From NCBI GenBank assembly GCA_013396915.1, contig VWZL01001352.1:62001-126000 (forward strand): a DNA stretch of 64,000 bases, in the 5' to 3' direction. The notes beneath the pieces are model-generated. The model had not been told where the DNA came from. It made no database searches and saw nothing but the letters and a program-made list of their open reading frames with translations. The position numbers and the translations under genes were made by a program. The DNA is from Stercorarius parasiticus. Lineage: Eukaryota > Chordata > Aves > Charadriiformes > Stercorariidae. Below, piece after piece: positions 1 through 12,117 of the stretch (within the stretch, counting starts at the first letter, position 1; each line of letters starts with the position of its first letter).

Positions 1-3000
1 AACCACATTCATAATGCATCTGTGTGGTCCAACACTCACTCCCATGCAAATTTGTGAGGAATTTTCTGCCTGAGTTCCCTGAGCAGCCTGATTCTTGGAT
101 TATATTCAATATATTACAAATGCATTAGGTACCTCACTAAAAGTAGTTGTGTCCATTTTCCCACCTTTGTCATAATAGACTGGTGTTAAAAAATTTACTG
201 AGAATCCAGGAACAAACAGGAATTAAATGACACTGTAAACCTGAGCATAATCCAAATGTCCCTTGACAATACATTAAATGTGTACTTTGTTGACAAATAC
301 GCTGCATACAGACAGTGTCTGGGCTTCAGCACAAATAAAATGCATTAGGAGACAGAAAGAAAGAAATAGGAGAATTTGTTTAATTTCCTAGAGAAAGGAG
401 ATGTCACGCTTTAAACATTCTGTATTCTACCTATTTACTGACAGTAGGAGCTGGAGAATCATCTGAATGTAAGCTTATATCCAAATATCAGCTTCTTAAA
501 CTGGAGGACCTTGAGGGTTTTTTGCATCATTAGTCACATTTAACAAAGAAGAAAGGGACTGGGCCTCCTTCATGTGGCCTATAATCTTAAAATTAGGGTG
601 CTGCCTTGTTAGGTGGAAATTGTGGGTATGAGAAGAACAAAGAAACCTGGTGACCCATTTTCTGTCTTTGCTTTGGGATGCTCAAAATATATAATAGTGT
701 TTAAAAAGAATTTAAAAAAATATGTAAAATTCAATTCACTTCTTACAGATAAAGTAATAATTTATTTATCTAACTGATAAGTGGTCAAGAATACACAAAA
801 TATAATCATAATTATGTTCAGATCTGTTGTATATTGTGGCACATATTACTGAGCTAAAGTAACCAGTGGTCAGGTTTATGTAGCCAATCTGGTTAGAGTT
901 TCAACTGACATCTCTTATACATTGCAAATCTGATTTACTTTTTTTACATTATTTTGAGTTTCCTACCTTTAAAGTATGTCCTTCCTCTATATCCATGCCC
1001 CTTTTTGCACTTTTTGACATCCACAATAGTAATTTGTATTTTCTTGTAAATTACTGGTCAGATATGATCCAAAGGGAACCAACAGACGTCCACGAAAATC
1101 AGACATATTGTCAAAGAAACTAAGATTTCAGAGCCACAAAGTTATCCTGCAGGAATAACTATATATTTCTTATATTCTATTTAATGCTTTTTTTTTTCAG
1201 ATAAAGTCAAAGAATAGTGGATTATATAGTTATAGATATTTATATTTTCTGTATTTACCTAGGAGGAGGCAGAATAGTAACAGAATACTTCAACATTAAC
1301 AATAGTTATACATCTGGACAATTTTCTTTGTCTTAAATAACAATGTCTTAACAAAGTTTTATTACAGCCTTTAGTCACAGAAATCAGGTCTATTTTATTC
1401 CTAATGCAAAAAGGATGCATATGGTCTACAGAAGGAATATGCAGTAGAACAAAGTGCTCGTACAAGTCTGTAGTAAAATATTGACTTCATTTTGCAGAAG
1501 ACTTCATAAAATACATCATGACTGTGTTTCTGGGAAAAGTTTGGAAAACATTCAATAAAAGAAGGATCTTTAAGACAAATACTGGCTTTCTCTCTCTTTT
1601 GTTTTTTTTTTCTCCTTCTCCCCTCCCCTCACACCTATCCCCCCCAGTTTGTCTGCTCATCTCTAAGAGCCTTCACTGGTGCTATTTAATCATGTAAAAC
1701 GGACAGATTGATTGGATTTTGTCACAATGGAAACATAGTGAAGGGACATTTCCTTCTGCAGATGAGTACTCAAAATTAAAAAGAAACAACACAACTGATG
1801 AAAATATGATATTTAGCTTTCCCGTCTAATCCATACCTGTTGTTCTTATATTGTTATTGATAATTGTACATAACGATTTAACTTGTATTAGATTATCCAA
1901 TTAAAATTAAATTTTCTTCACTGTATATATGTTATTCTAAGAGTATGGGCATAGGTGAAGTCAGTGTTTCTATTGCCTTAATACATACCTCTTCATGAAC
2001 ATTACTTAGCTATTAATCAGTTCTTTACAAAATAAAAAATTATTTCTAATGAGTTAGAACACTGAAATAAGCAAAATCAAAATCTCCACAGGTAGTCTGC
2101 TCAGGCATAAGAGAAATCATTTTTCTGACAGCCACAGGCTCTATGTACTTCAAAAACATTTGTAGTTAGACATTCACTCTCTTTGACTTCCAGAAAAGTA
2201 CATATAAGATATTATTGAGCTTACTCACATAGCAACCTAGCCTAAAAAAGCAGCCATCTCACTGATTAGTCCTGCTTTCTTCACAGCATTTTCAACAGCA
2301 GAGGAAGACTGCTGAGCTCTCCCTTCCATTAAAGGAAAGCTCTAGGTTTCTTTGTATCTATTACAGATTAGATTTTACACTCATTTAGCCAATTACCTGC
2401 TAAAACCGAACACAAAACCATCTTTTCTCACTAGGCTTACATTATATAAGTTAGTGTAAGAGAAATATAAATAGAATCCTTCTTTTCCCCCCCCCCAACC
2501 CCGATGTATTTTGTTGAGCTATCCTGTTTTGTTGGGCTGCTAAAAATGTTCATCTGTGTCTCCTAGATATAGTTTTTAATCCCTAAACTTACCTCTTTTG
2601 AAAGCTGATGCAATATATACATATATATAAAAAATCAAACGAACGCCCAAATCTTCTCATATAATCATTTAAGCCTTCTATCAGAATTAGCATAAGCTAT
2701 GGAAGTAGTTCAAAATTTCTAGAGAATCTGGCTGATAGATAGTTAAATAGTACCCAAATACCTTATCCCTTAAAATTTGTTTTAAGGTAAAGGAATTTTA
2801 CTTTTTTTGATTTATTTACTTCAATTTTATATATGTCCATTTTTCCTCATATTTGAGAACCTAAATTTCTCTTATCTTTGTAGTTAATATGGAGAAGAAA
2901 AGCAATGAAATTGATAAAAGAGTCCTCCAGTGCACGTACAGACACACATGCACACTGGTAATTACATACTTCTATAAGCTATAGAAACACCCCAAAAATA

Positions 3001-3495
3001 GACACCAGAGGCGGGATTCACCTCACTGAACTCTACTATCCTACTGTATAGAAATCCCCATCTGAGTTGGCAGTTTAACCTTCTATTTAGTTTGGCCTAT
3101 TTTAGCTATCTATTTTAAGATGAGATGAACTGAGCCCTAGTACCCCCAGCTAAAAGCCAGTTACCTTGAGGAATGTATCAGAGGTACACGAGGAAGCAGA
3201 TGTACAACTGAGGCAACACGATTTAAAATTAGGTAGGGAAAAATGAGGAGTAAGTGCATGAATTACCTTCACTGAGCTAGGAGGTTAGTTAGTCACATAG
3301 GATTCTTTAGGTAATATCTTGTTTAGTTTTACATAAAAACTGGATTAAACGTGCCTGCCTCCCTCCCTCCTTTAAATTTGTATTGTAATGCATACTTATG
3401 CAGATTCTTGTAGCCTCTTCTACATTTTGTACGTTTGTTTTTCAGATTAGTTTTTAAAAGTACACATACTGGGGACAAGTTACAAACAATGTTTG
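1..3495. other. Unique AT-rich non-coding DNA
   Basis: No gene, exon or transposon is recognised here. The only open frames are short (below 70 codons) and resemble no family I know. Visible low-complexity sequence is a C-run near 2488-2498 and a short TA-rich stretch near 2613-2632. It is most simply intergenic or intronic avian DNA. Confidence 0.6.
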
Positions 3496-3591
3496 TTTGT
3501 CCAGGGTAACTGGGGAATACAGGAGATGTCCCAGTTATCCTGCTTTGTCCAGGGTAATTGAGTATACAGGAGATGTTCTGGTATCCCAGAG
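3496..3591. repeat. Two-copy 48-bp tandem duplication
   Basis: The unit at 3496-3543 starts TTTGTCCAGGGTAA and is followed directly by a second, diverged copy at 3544-3591 that begins with the same 14 bases and again contains TACAGGAGATGT. The copies differ by several substitutions and a one-base deletion. On the minus strand the duplication puts the peptide QLPWT twice into a short open frame spanning 3480-3719. That frame has no recognisable function and is not called a gene. Confidence 0.75.
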
Positions 3592-6500
3592 AAAAAAATC
3601 TTCAAAGAAATCTTTCGTGCTGAATTTTTCATCTCAGGAAGATTTTTAATGTCTCTACTTTCCATACGTGTACCCAGCCCTGGCTCCAACTGCAACCTTT
3701 TCGTTTGTCTTCGATTCATGGCAAAAAGACAAAAACATTTAATGTTCTATGTATCATGCTGAGATATGTAACATAATCCTCAGTACTCAGTCCTAACACA
3801 ACAGAAGACACCTAACACAACAGAAGAACATATATGCTTACTATATATCAGTTCATAAGAGTTCTATCCATGATGATGGACTATTTGAATAACATATGGA
3901 TCACCGCTTTTGTCTGTCTTCTCTCCTTTTGTTAACTGTAGATGTGTTTTGTAGCATTTTTATCAGGTCCTACCCAAGCGAATATGAATTTAGCAGAATA
4001 TAGATTATGAAATATTACCACTGATGTTCACATTGTGCTTATCTTTGGAAAAATCTCATTTGGGAGATGGGAGGGTTAGTCTTACCTGACTTTAGCTGCC
4101 CAAAGGTGAATGTCTTATACAAGTCATTCAGAGTGGGTTGAACTACCTTTCAAAGCTGCTTGTGTTTCTCTACCAACTATGTAGAGACCTTGACATCTGC
4201 ACCCAATATGCTGTTATGTCACTCCCTGTTTGATTTCTTTTCCCATTTTTATTCTTCTCTGTCTAAGAAGGGATAAAGAAGGCCTTCTGGAAAATAGGTC
4301 CTGATGCTTCTATTTTAACATGTACAATATAAAGAAATGTAACTAAAATCTGAAAATAAGGTAAGTAGAAAATCACTCCTACTCAACATTTTCTGTTCAG
4401 CACTGTGGATTTTACAAAGATTAGTATTAGCTCCTAATATGGCTCTGAAGTGCATGTGCAGCTTTAGGAGATCCATGAGCGTCTACAAAGAAAGGTTTAT
4501 CTTCCTAAGAAGGAATAAAAAGGTTAAAGTGATATTCCTATGTTTACATTCAAGATGAATGTTGCATGGCAAGTTCACTAGTGACAACCAGTGCTCTGGG
4601 TACTATTCCCAGAAGAAATGTGAATGTATTCTTACACTGCATGCATGGAAAGCAGCATGAGATTGAAACTATTTTCTCACTTTGCTCACCTTAGTATTGG
4701 TGAGCTGCTGACATTACTTTTCATTAGCCTCATGCCTTTTATTTATGTATTGTTCTGATGTTATATGTCATCAGAAATCCTTATTATTCCCAGGATGCTG
4801 ATGCAGTAAAGTGAAGATGAAATAAAGGCTCTAAGTTTGTATTTCAAAGTTTAGGCTGATTCAGTAATATAACTTCTATTTCTAGGGCTTAAACTTTTAC
4901 TGTGATTTTTATAGTCATGTTGAGGCTACTTATTTCTGTCAAAAAGTCAGGAAGTCTGGCCACTGAAATGTCATTTTTAATTTCCCAGCATGGGTTTAAA
5001 GAAACAGAAGGACAACAATAGTCAATACTATCTTAATTTTGGAAATGATAAATTTCAGTCACAGTTCTTACCAGTAGTATTTTCAAATTGAAAAACACCA
5101 GTAAATGTGTTTTACCATGCTTTACTTCCAGAAATGTCTTAGTAATTTGAGTGATTTAGTCGTGAATTCACAGACTCTGAAGTAGTTTTTGGAGGTCCAA
5201 AGCATGATGGATCTTCATAGGAGATTGAAATACACACAGAAAAAAAACCTGTTTAACAAAGCGGTTTATAAATAATTTATCATTATTCTCAATACAGCAT
5301 TCTGTAAAAATAATATTTTCCTACATATCTGGCTCCTTGTAAGCTTTGAGATTTGTCATGTTCTTGTGTAGACTGATGTCACCATGTAATATCTAGGATT
5401 ACAACAGGATGATGTTATAGACTTTTTCTACAGGTTGGAACACAATGCGCACACAGTAACTTGAGAAAGCCTTTTAAGTTCTCTGTGGTGCCATTTAAAA
5501 ACATGAAATCTAAATTCCGGATTTGTGTTACTTCAGCACAAAGTACATCATGTTTAGGTGACAAAGCTATTTCAGTAATGACTTCTTAATATGATTTCTT
5601 TTAATGAAAGGTGTAGTGTGCCTGATTCTAATCTCACTTATCCCATATTTGTATTTGTTCATTATTTTTAATAGACTTTTTCTGTTATCATTGTTCAACA
5701 TGTTTAAGCTTTATGATACTGCAATGTCATGATTTTAATGCAATTCACAGAATATTTATTAGTTATTTATGGAAAATAAGATTTTTTCTGCATAAAATTG
5801 CACAGAAACATATGAATGCGTATTTATTGAAATGGTTAATGTTGTATCAGAAAAACACTGAAAACAAATCAAACATGCAAGGAAATACAGTTACATTTAG
5901 AAGGACATTGCAAAGAGGCTACTTAGCAGATATGTCATACAGGCAACCAATTATAAAAATATACTGCTTAAATATGCTATTCAGGTGTGAAAAATGGATT
6001 TAGCTGTTGAACTGTTGTGATGTAGGCTTTCAAATTCTAACTAAATTTCAATACTTCGTTTCTAAATCAAAATTAATGATAAAAATAAATAAAGCACTTT
6101 GATATCTTTATGAATTAACTTTTTTTAATTCCAAACCTAAAATGAAAGTATTTTGTACATGAGATATTTCTGGAATATTGGATCAGCTAGGAATTTAAGG
6201 TAATCCTCATTATTATATACCACATTTATTTAGGCTGATTTGAAATTCCCTTTGAAACCAAAGTCCCATTACAGGTTATCAAAATGATGCTTGAGTAAGT
6301 TGTTCAGGATTGGAATGATCACAGTTTGCTGCCAGTCGTTTTAAATTGTGCAAGCAGTAGAATGATGAAATATAATCTGTGTCAGAGTAGAAATGTATGA
6401 GTATTCACAAAAAAAGGCTGCTTCCTTTTACCTGTCTCCAAGATAAACCTTCAAATGCAAGGAAAAAGGCATAGCTCCCTGAGGGCTGCAGTGAGATATA

Positions 6501-8062
6501 AGTAGCAAGACTGAAAGAGAAAAACAATGAGTTTGAAATACAAAAGTTTAAAGACATTATTATGTCACCCTTCAAGGTGGGAACATAATTTGCGTATGAA
6601 AATAAGGACATATCTGAAACTAAGTTAATTTAAGTGTGATAAAATTCACTCTAGTGAACAAGTAGAGAAAACAGCAAAGAGAAACCTCTAGAACCTTTTG
6701 CTAGTTGTAGTGCAGAAAGAAAAACATATTTATTTATTTATTTAAAAATAAACTCATGGATTATATCTATAATTTACATGAAAAGCATCTCAAGGTTCCA
6801 AGATTAGCTTCCTGAACAGATTCGTCCAGCATTCTCACAACCTGGCTTTAGACATTTAAGCACACTACCTAGAGTATTTTAAAGTTCTCAGGCAAATATG
6901 CTTCATAGGCTAACATACCATTGAACATACACAGATGCACTATCCCTAGGCAACCCACAGGTAATGTACTGATGAGAATCAGTCCTCGAGATAGGATGTG
7001 ATCACAAGGCAGGTGGAAATGCTTGAAATGCTTGCTGCTGTTGGTTTGAAAAATACTATTCAACTGAGTACAACTGTGCACCTGCTCCTGAGTTTGCCAT
7101 AACAGGACATAAAATAATTATATTTGCCATTCTTTGACTTTGAATTTAACTGAAATGGAGCTAGGAGATTTTTTGTTCCTTTAGAAAAGACAGAATATGG
7201 TTTTAAATTTGTACACAATTCATCTAATGTATAACAGCTTATCATAGGGATTCAGTGCACCGTTGAATACCAGCTAGCTGATAATTACATTTGGTACTGT
7301 GAAATGCAAAGCTCACATAACCTGAACTGTCATCAGCTGGTGCCTGACCAACCTAATCACTGTGTCTTCTAAAGAATTTACACTGAAGACACATTTAAAT
7401 CCCACTTTGAGACATACTGTGTTGGTGTTGTTTATGCCCTTTGTCAGTTTATGCTATTCCCTGACTTCTTACTATTATTGCTGCAATTTTAGTTGACAGC
7501 AAAGTGTGTTTCTCATGAATCACACAGGCGGTCCAGGAAGCTGTACCTTAGGTCAAATCCCCAGTACTCTTACTGTGCTCTAATTTTGGAAGTAAACCAA
7601 GAAAAAATTGGTCTCAGTCAAGATTTACTGAAATACTGATCACCATTTTTTAGTTTAGGGTAGTCAGTATTTCAGCAACTTCCTACATTATGATGACATT
7701 TTCACAAGAGCACTGGAAAAAGGACAGTATTTTAAAACTAAGTATAGATGAGATTCATTTCACCTGTTCCTTTTAAAATAAAATATTTATGGAATAATCA
7801 CCTACCTTCAGTATAAAACTCCCATTAAAATCTGTGATGAATAGACAGCATACTCCAGCTTCCCTAATGAAAACAGAAAGTATCTTTTATACTGTTTTTC
7901 TCTATGGGATATATTATCTATCTCAACAGACTGTACTTCTTAAAAAATAATTTATAATAATAAAAATTGTTTAAAAAGCAGTCAGTGCTACCCTTCTTAG
8001 TTTCTCCCTGTCTCTTTCTCTTTTTTTTTGCTTTTTTGTTTGGTTTTTTTTTGGTTTTGCTC
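3592..8062. other. Unique AT-rich non-coding DNA
   Basis: No gene or transposon is recognised. A small direct duplication is visible: CCTAACACAACAGAAGA occurs at 3792-3808 and again at 3811-3827, a 19-bp period. A T/G-only tract (8032-8059) lies just upstream of the solo LTR. Open frames of 60-96 codons (for example 5713-6003 on +) look like chance frames in AT-rich sequence. Confidence 0.55.
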
Positions 8063-8067
8063 ACTAG
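8063..8067. repeat. Left target-site duplication ACTAG of the solo LTR
   Basis: ACTAG directly precedes the LTR's first TG. Its exact partner lies at 8648-8652, directly after the terminal CA. The match fixes both LTR boundaries to the base. Confidence 0.85.
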
Positions 8068-8647
8068 TGTACTGGTTTGGGCTTGAATAGCGTTTGTTTT
8101 CTTCATAGTAGCTTCTATGATGCTGGTTTGGATTTGTGACCAAAACAGTGTTAATAACACAGGGATGTTTTATCTACTGCTGAGCAGTGCTTACACAGCA
8201 TCAAGGTCTCTTCTGCTTCTCACACTGCTCCACCAGACTGAGGCGGGCACAAAAAGCTGGGAAGGGACACAGCTGGGACAGCTGACCCCAAATGACCAAA
8301 GGGATATCTCATACCATATGTATGATGTCGTGCTCAACAATAAAAGCCATGGGAAGAAGGATGAATGCCTGAAGTTATGGCATTTGTCTTCCCAAGTAAT
8401 TGTTATGCATAACGGAACCCTGCTTTCCATGGCATGGCTGAACACCTGCCTGGTGACGGGAAGTAGTGAATGAGTTCCTCGTTTTGTTGTGCTTGCACAT
8501 GCAGCTTTTGCTCACCTACTAAACTGTCTTTATCAACCCACAGGTTTTCTCACTTGTGCCTTTCTGCTTCTCTCCCCCATCCTCCTGCGGGGCAGTGATT
8601 GAGTGGCTGTGTGGGGCTTAACTGCCTACCAGGGTTAAACCAGGACA
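8068..8647 (+). mobile_element. Solo LTR of an avian endogenous retrovirus, 580 bp
   Basis: The element begins TGTACTGGTTTGGGC and ends GGTTAAACCAGGACA, the TG...CA ends of a retroviral LTR. The pentamer ACTAG sits immediately before it (8063-8067) and immediately after it (8648-8652), a perfect 5-bp target-site duplication. That size is usual for ERVL-like integrases, although some other classes also make 5 bp. Inside are a U3-like stretch and a TATA-like ATAAAAG near 8341-8347. No internal retroviral genes or second LTR adjoin it, so it is a solo LTR left by LTR-LTR recombination. A frame of 118 codons on + (8117-8473) lies wholly inside the LTR and is not a gene. The same family recurs on the minus strand at 30740-31152. 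Confidence 0.9.
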
Positions 8648-8652
8648 ACTAG
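8648..8652. repeat. Right target-site duplication ACTAG of the solo LTR
   Basis: Exact partner of 8063-8067, directly after the LTR's terminal ACA. Intact copies on both sides show a single integration that has not been disturbed at its edges. Confidence 0.85.
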
Positions 8653-9604
8653 ATAAGGGTTTTGTACAGTTACCATAAAGGTAGTTGAACACTGGAAAGG
8701 CCTAATGAGGCCAAGGACATAACCTTACATCTAGTAATAAAATATAAATATTGATTATTGCTATAAGGATATACACTCACTTTAGCTGAAATGCCATTGC
8801 CCTCTACATGATGTCTGCCTCTAAGCCACTTGTCTGACTGCCTTACATGAAAGTGTTATTTATATATTCAAATATGAACAGAGACTTGTTTTAGTCCATA
8901 ATCTGCTCAAAGAGTTCTGACGAAATAAGGACTTGGACAAATGTGCAGTGATCAAAAGTAAACCACTCAGACTGTTACAGTTTTCGGTATAGATATAATA
9001 ACATCATGGAGGAGTTTACACAGCCATCTTTTGGCACCGCAAACTTGCCAGAGGCAAATCTGGGTACAGAATTTATTATAGTTAATGTCTGAAAGGGGAG
9101 CTAAGACAATGATCAAGTAACCAATGCTTGCCTGGATATGCGTGAAAGTAATGTCTAAAAGTCACATGAAGTAAATAGCCATGCCTAGATATTAGTAAGC
9201 CTGAACGTAACATGAGGAAGGAACCAGCAACAGAAGATGAAAGAGATAATGACTTGAAATCATTCAAAGTAGCATTTGATTGCAAAGTCTGTGTAGCGCT
9301 CAGACCAAAACGCTGGTGATAGAAAGCTGTTACGGTAAAGAAAAGTTTGTGTATGCATTTGTATCTGTGTGTTTCAGAGATATAGTGAGACACGTGTGAC
9401 AGTAGAGGGGGATTCTACAATCAGCCTGACTCCTGAACAGAGTGATTGCATCAGAGGAGGAAGCCTTACCTCACATGAAGAAGTAATGGAGCCTTATGTG
9501 ATGTGTTATTATTCAATATTGTTGTTGTTTAAGTAGTATTTTCTTCAGTAGAATTACTTCAGTTTTTACTTGGACTTTTTTTGCTATGTATTTTGCTGAC
9601 AAAT
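8653..9604. other. Non-coding spacer between solo LTR and CR1 cluster
   Basis: I recognise no gene or repeat family. A minus-strand frame of 103 codons (9082-9393) resembles nothing known. Composition is somewhat richer in purines near 9080-9480 than further upstream, so an old unrecognised repeat cannot be excluded. Confidence 0.45.
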
Positions 9605-10827
9605 TTGGTGGCCTTCTCCAATGGAGTTATTACATTGGCGGATTAAGGACAAGAGACTGACATCACCTACCTGGACTTGTGCAAAGCATGGCACACTGTC
9701 CCACATGACATCCTTGTCTCTAAAATGGAGAGACTTGGATTTGATGGGTGGACCACTCGGTCGATAAGAAATTGGCTGACGGTCTCACTCCAAGAGTCAA
9801 CGTGGTCAATGGCTCGATGTCAAGGCAGAGACCAGTGACAAGTGGCATTCCTCAGGGGATGGTATGGGGACCAGTATTATTGAACATCTTTGTTGGGAAC
9901 ATGGACAGTGGTTTTGAGTGCACCCTCAGCAAGTTTGTGGATGACACCAAGCTGAGTGGTGTGGTTGATACTCTAGAGGGAAGGGATGCCATCCAGGGGG
10001 ACCTTGACAGGCTAGAGAGGCAGGCATGTGTGAATGTCGTGAAGTTCAACAAGGCAACTGCAACACCCCGCGCCTGGGTCAGGGCAATCCCAAACATGGA
10101 TACGGGCTGGGCAATGAGTGGATTGAGAGCAGCCCTACGGAGAAGGACTTGGGGGTATTGGCGGATGAAAAACTGAGTATGAGCTGACAGTGTGCGCTTG
10201 CAGCCCGGAAAGCCAATGGCATCCCGGGCTGCAGCAAAAGAAGGATGTCCAGCAGGTCAGGGGAGGTGATTCTCCCCCTCTACTCCACTCTTGTGAGACC
10301 CCATCTGGAGTACTGTGTTCAGGTCTGGGGCCCCCAGCACAAAAAAGACATGGACCTGTTGGAGTGGGTCCAGAGGAGGGCCACAAAGATGATCTGGGGG
10401 CTGGAACACCTCTCCTATGAGAACAGGGTGAGAGAGTAGGTGTTGCTTAGCCTAGAGAAGAGAAGTCTCCATGGAGACCTTATAGTAGCCTTCCATTACT
10501 TAAGGAGGCCCTACAGGAAAGATGGGTAGGGACTCTTTATCAGGGAATGTAGTGCTAGGACAAGGGGTAATGGTTTTAAACTGGAAGATGATAGATTTGG
10601 ATTATATAATAAGAAGAAATTTTTTACTGTTGGGGTAGTGAGACACTGGAACAGGTTACCTAGAGAAGTTCCCTCGCTGGAAGTGTTCAACGCCAAGTTT
10701 GATGCAGCTTTGAGCAGGTTGGAGTAATGGAAGACATCCCTGGCCATGGCAGGGGTATTCGAGCTAGATGATCTTTAAGGTTTAAGGTCCCTTCCAACCC
10801 AAACCATACTACGATTCTATGATTCTG
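9605..10827 (+). mobile_element. CR1 LINE copy A, 5'-truncated, 3' end intact
   Basis: The copy starts inside the reverse transcriptase region and runs to the CR1 3' signature ATTCTATGATTCTG at 10814-10827. Translated segments follow CR1 ORF2 order: a piece reading [11 protein letters not shown] (from about 9692), then SGIPQG and FVDD catalytic blocks in the frame 9748-10176, then [16 protein letters not shown] (frame 10245-10439), and the C-terminal region RHWNRLPRE-like near 10650. Stops and frame changes separate these blocks, so the copy is dead. CR1 elements normally insert as 5'-truncated copies without clear target duplications, as seen here. A 540-bp stretch (9678-10217) is almost identical to 22207-22746. 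Confidence 0.93.
9748..10176 (+). pseudogene. CR1 reverse transcriptase fragment (palm blocks B and C)
   Basis: This 142-codon open frame keeps the RT block SGIPQG at residues 32-37 and the metal-binding block FVDD at residues 63-66 (codons 9934-9945), followed by TKLSG and a leucine/arginine-rich stretch typical of CR1. After about residue 102 the CR1 frame is lost: [11 protein letters not shown] reads out of the expected frame, and the last 40 residues are not CR1-like. Upstream, the start methionine is fortuitous, because CR1 homology continues 5' in another frame. It encodes only part of the palm and cannot be active. In a functional element this protein copies the LINE RNA at the nicked target site. 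Confidence 0.85.
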
Positions 10828-11148
10828 CTTTATTTTTTACTATTTATTTTATTTACTATTGTTTAATTAATACTTTAATTCATCTAAGGCTTATATGTTT
10901 CCCAAGTATAACCACACTAACTGATTAGCTGTCACAGCCCCTACGTGATACTCAGTGTATAGCTACAAGGCACTGAAGGTATTGATAGCCAGCAGTATGG
11001 CTATCATGTGACAAACATGGAAGCTAAGATGTTAGAGAAATTGACAGCTGTAAACATGAACAGATTGACTGTAAGCAAATATATTATTTAAGTGAATGGA
11101 GAATAAGAATACAAGTGTGCTGATTCATCAGAGCAGTCTACTCTGTAA
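10828..11148. other. Short unique spacer between two CR1 copies
   Basis: AT-rich sequence separating the 3' end of copy A (+) from the 3' end of copy B (-). The two LINEs are therefore arranged tail to tail. I see no gene or repeat in the spacer. Confidence 0.6.
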
Positions 11149-12117
11149 TCACAGAACCACAGAATTGTAGGGGCTGGAAGGGACCTTCGGATATCATTTA
11201 GTACAACCCCCCTGCCAAAGCAGGTTCACCTAGAGCAGGCTGGACAGGAATGCATCCAGACGAGTTTTGAATATCTCCAGAGAAAGAGACTCTAAAACAT
11301 CCCTGGGCAGCCTGTTCCAGTGCTCTGTAACCCTCAAAGAAGTTTTTCCTCATGTTGAGATGGAATTTCCTGTGTTCCAGCTTGTCCTGTCACCAGGCAC
11401 CACTGAGAAGAGCCTGACCCCATCTTCTTGACACCCACCCTTTAGATATTGATAAGCATTGATGAGATCCCATCTCAGTCTTCTCTTCTCCTGGCTACAC
11501 AGACCTAGGTCTCTCAGCCTTTCCTCATAAGAGAGGTGCTCCATTCTCTTGATCGTGTTCGTAGCCCTCCGTTGGACTCTTTCCATTGGAGTCCCCCATT
11601 TTCCATTCCCTCTCCTTCTCGAACTGGAGAGCCCAGAACTGGACACAGTACTCCAGATGCTGCCTCACGAGTGCAGAGCAGAAGGGGAGGATGACCTCCT
11701 TCGACCTGCTGGCCACATTCTTTTTAATGCACCCCAGGAGACTATTGTCCTTCTTGGCCACAAAGGCACATTGTTGCCTCATGATCAACTTGTTGTCCAC
11801 CAGGACTCCAAGATCCCTCTCTGGAGAACTGCTTTCCAGCAGGTCAGCCCCTAACCCAGACAGTCACTCCATCGTAGAGGGCTGTCAGATTGGTCAAGCA
11901 TGATTTCCCCTTGGTGAATCCATGCTGACCACTCCCGATGACCTTTTCTTCTACATGCTTAGAGATGACATCTACGATGAGCTGTTCCATCCCCTTTCCA
12001 AGGATGGAGGTGAGGCTGACCGGCCTGTAGTTTCCTGGATCCTCCGTCTTGCCCTTTTTGAAGACTGGCATGACATTAACTTTCCTCAGTCCTCTAATCT
12101 TAGACAAGCTTTAGTTT
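11149..12117 (-). mobile_element. CR1 LINE copy B, internally deleted
   Basis: Read on the minus strand, the copy starts near 12117 with the N-terminal RT region, passes NYRPVSLTS and HGFTKGKSC, then jumps to the post-catalytic region (VDNKL-like, [15 protein letters not shown]), and ends at 11149 with the CR1 tail, seen on + as CACAGAACCACAGAATTG. The two parts are separated by only about 75 bases around 11800-11875, where intact CR1 has several hundred bases encoding the catalytic palm. The core of the enzyme is thus deleted. Plus-strand frames of about 100 codons at 11549-11903 are antisense shadows of this LINE. Confidence 0.92.
11844..12107 (-). pseudogene. CR1 reverse transcriptase N-terminal fragment
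   Basis: An 87-codon minus-strand frame with the CR1 RT fingers motif NYRPVSLTS at residues 26-34, preceded by PVFKKGK, and the later HGFTKGKSCLTNL block at residues 62-74. It stops soon after the conserved TALYDGV stretch, where the internal deletion of copy B begins. No catalytic aspartates remain. It is a relic, recognised from CR1 family knowledge and not a functional protein. Confidence 0.85.

Noticed and set aside
8117..8473. 118-codon plus frame and its antisense frame as possible genes
   Set aside because: They lie wholly inside the solo LTR whose ends and target duplication are clear; the frames are incidental.
11549..11903. Two overlapping plus-strand frames of about 100 codons
   Set aside because: They are the antisense of CR1 copy B and carry no motif of their own.
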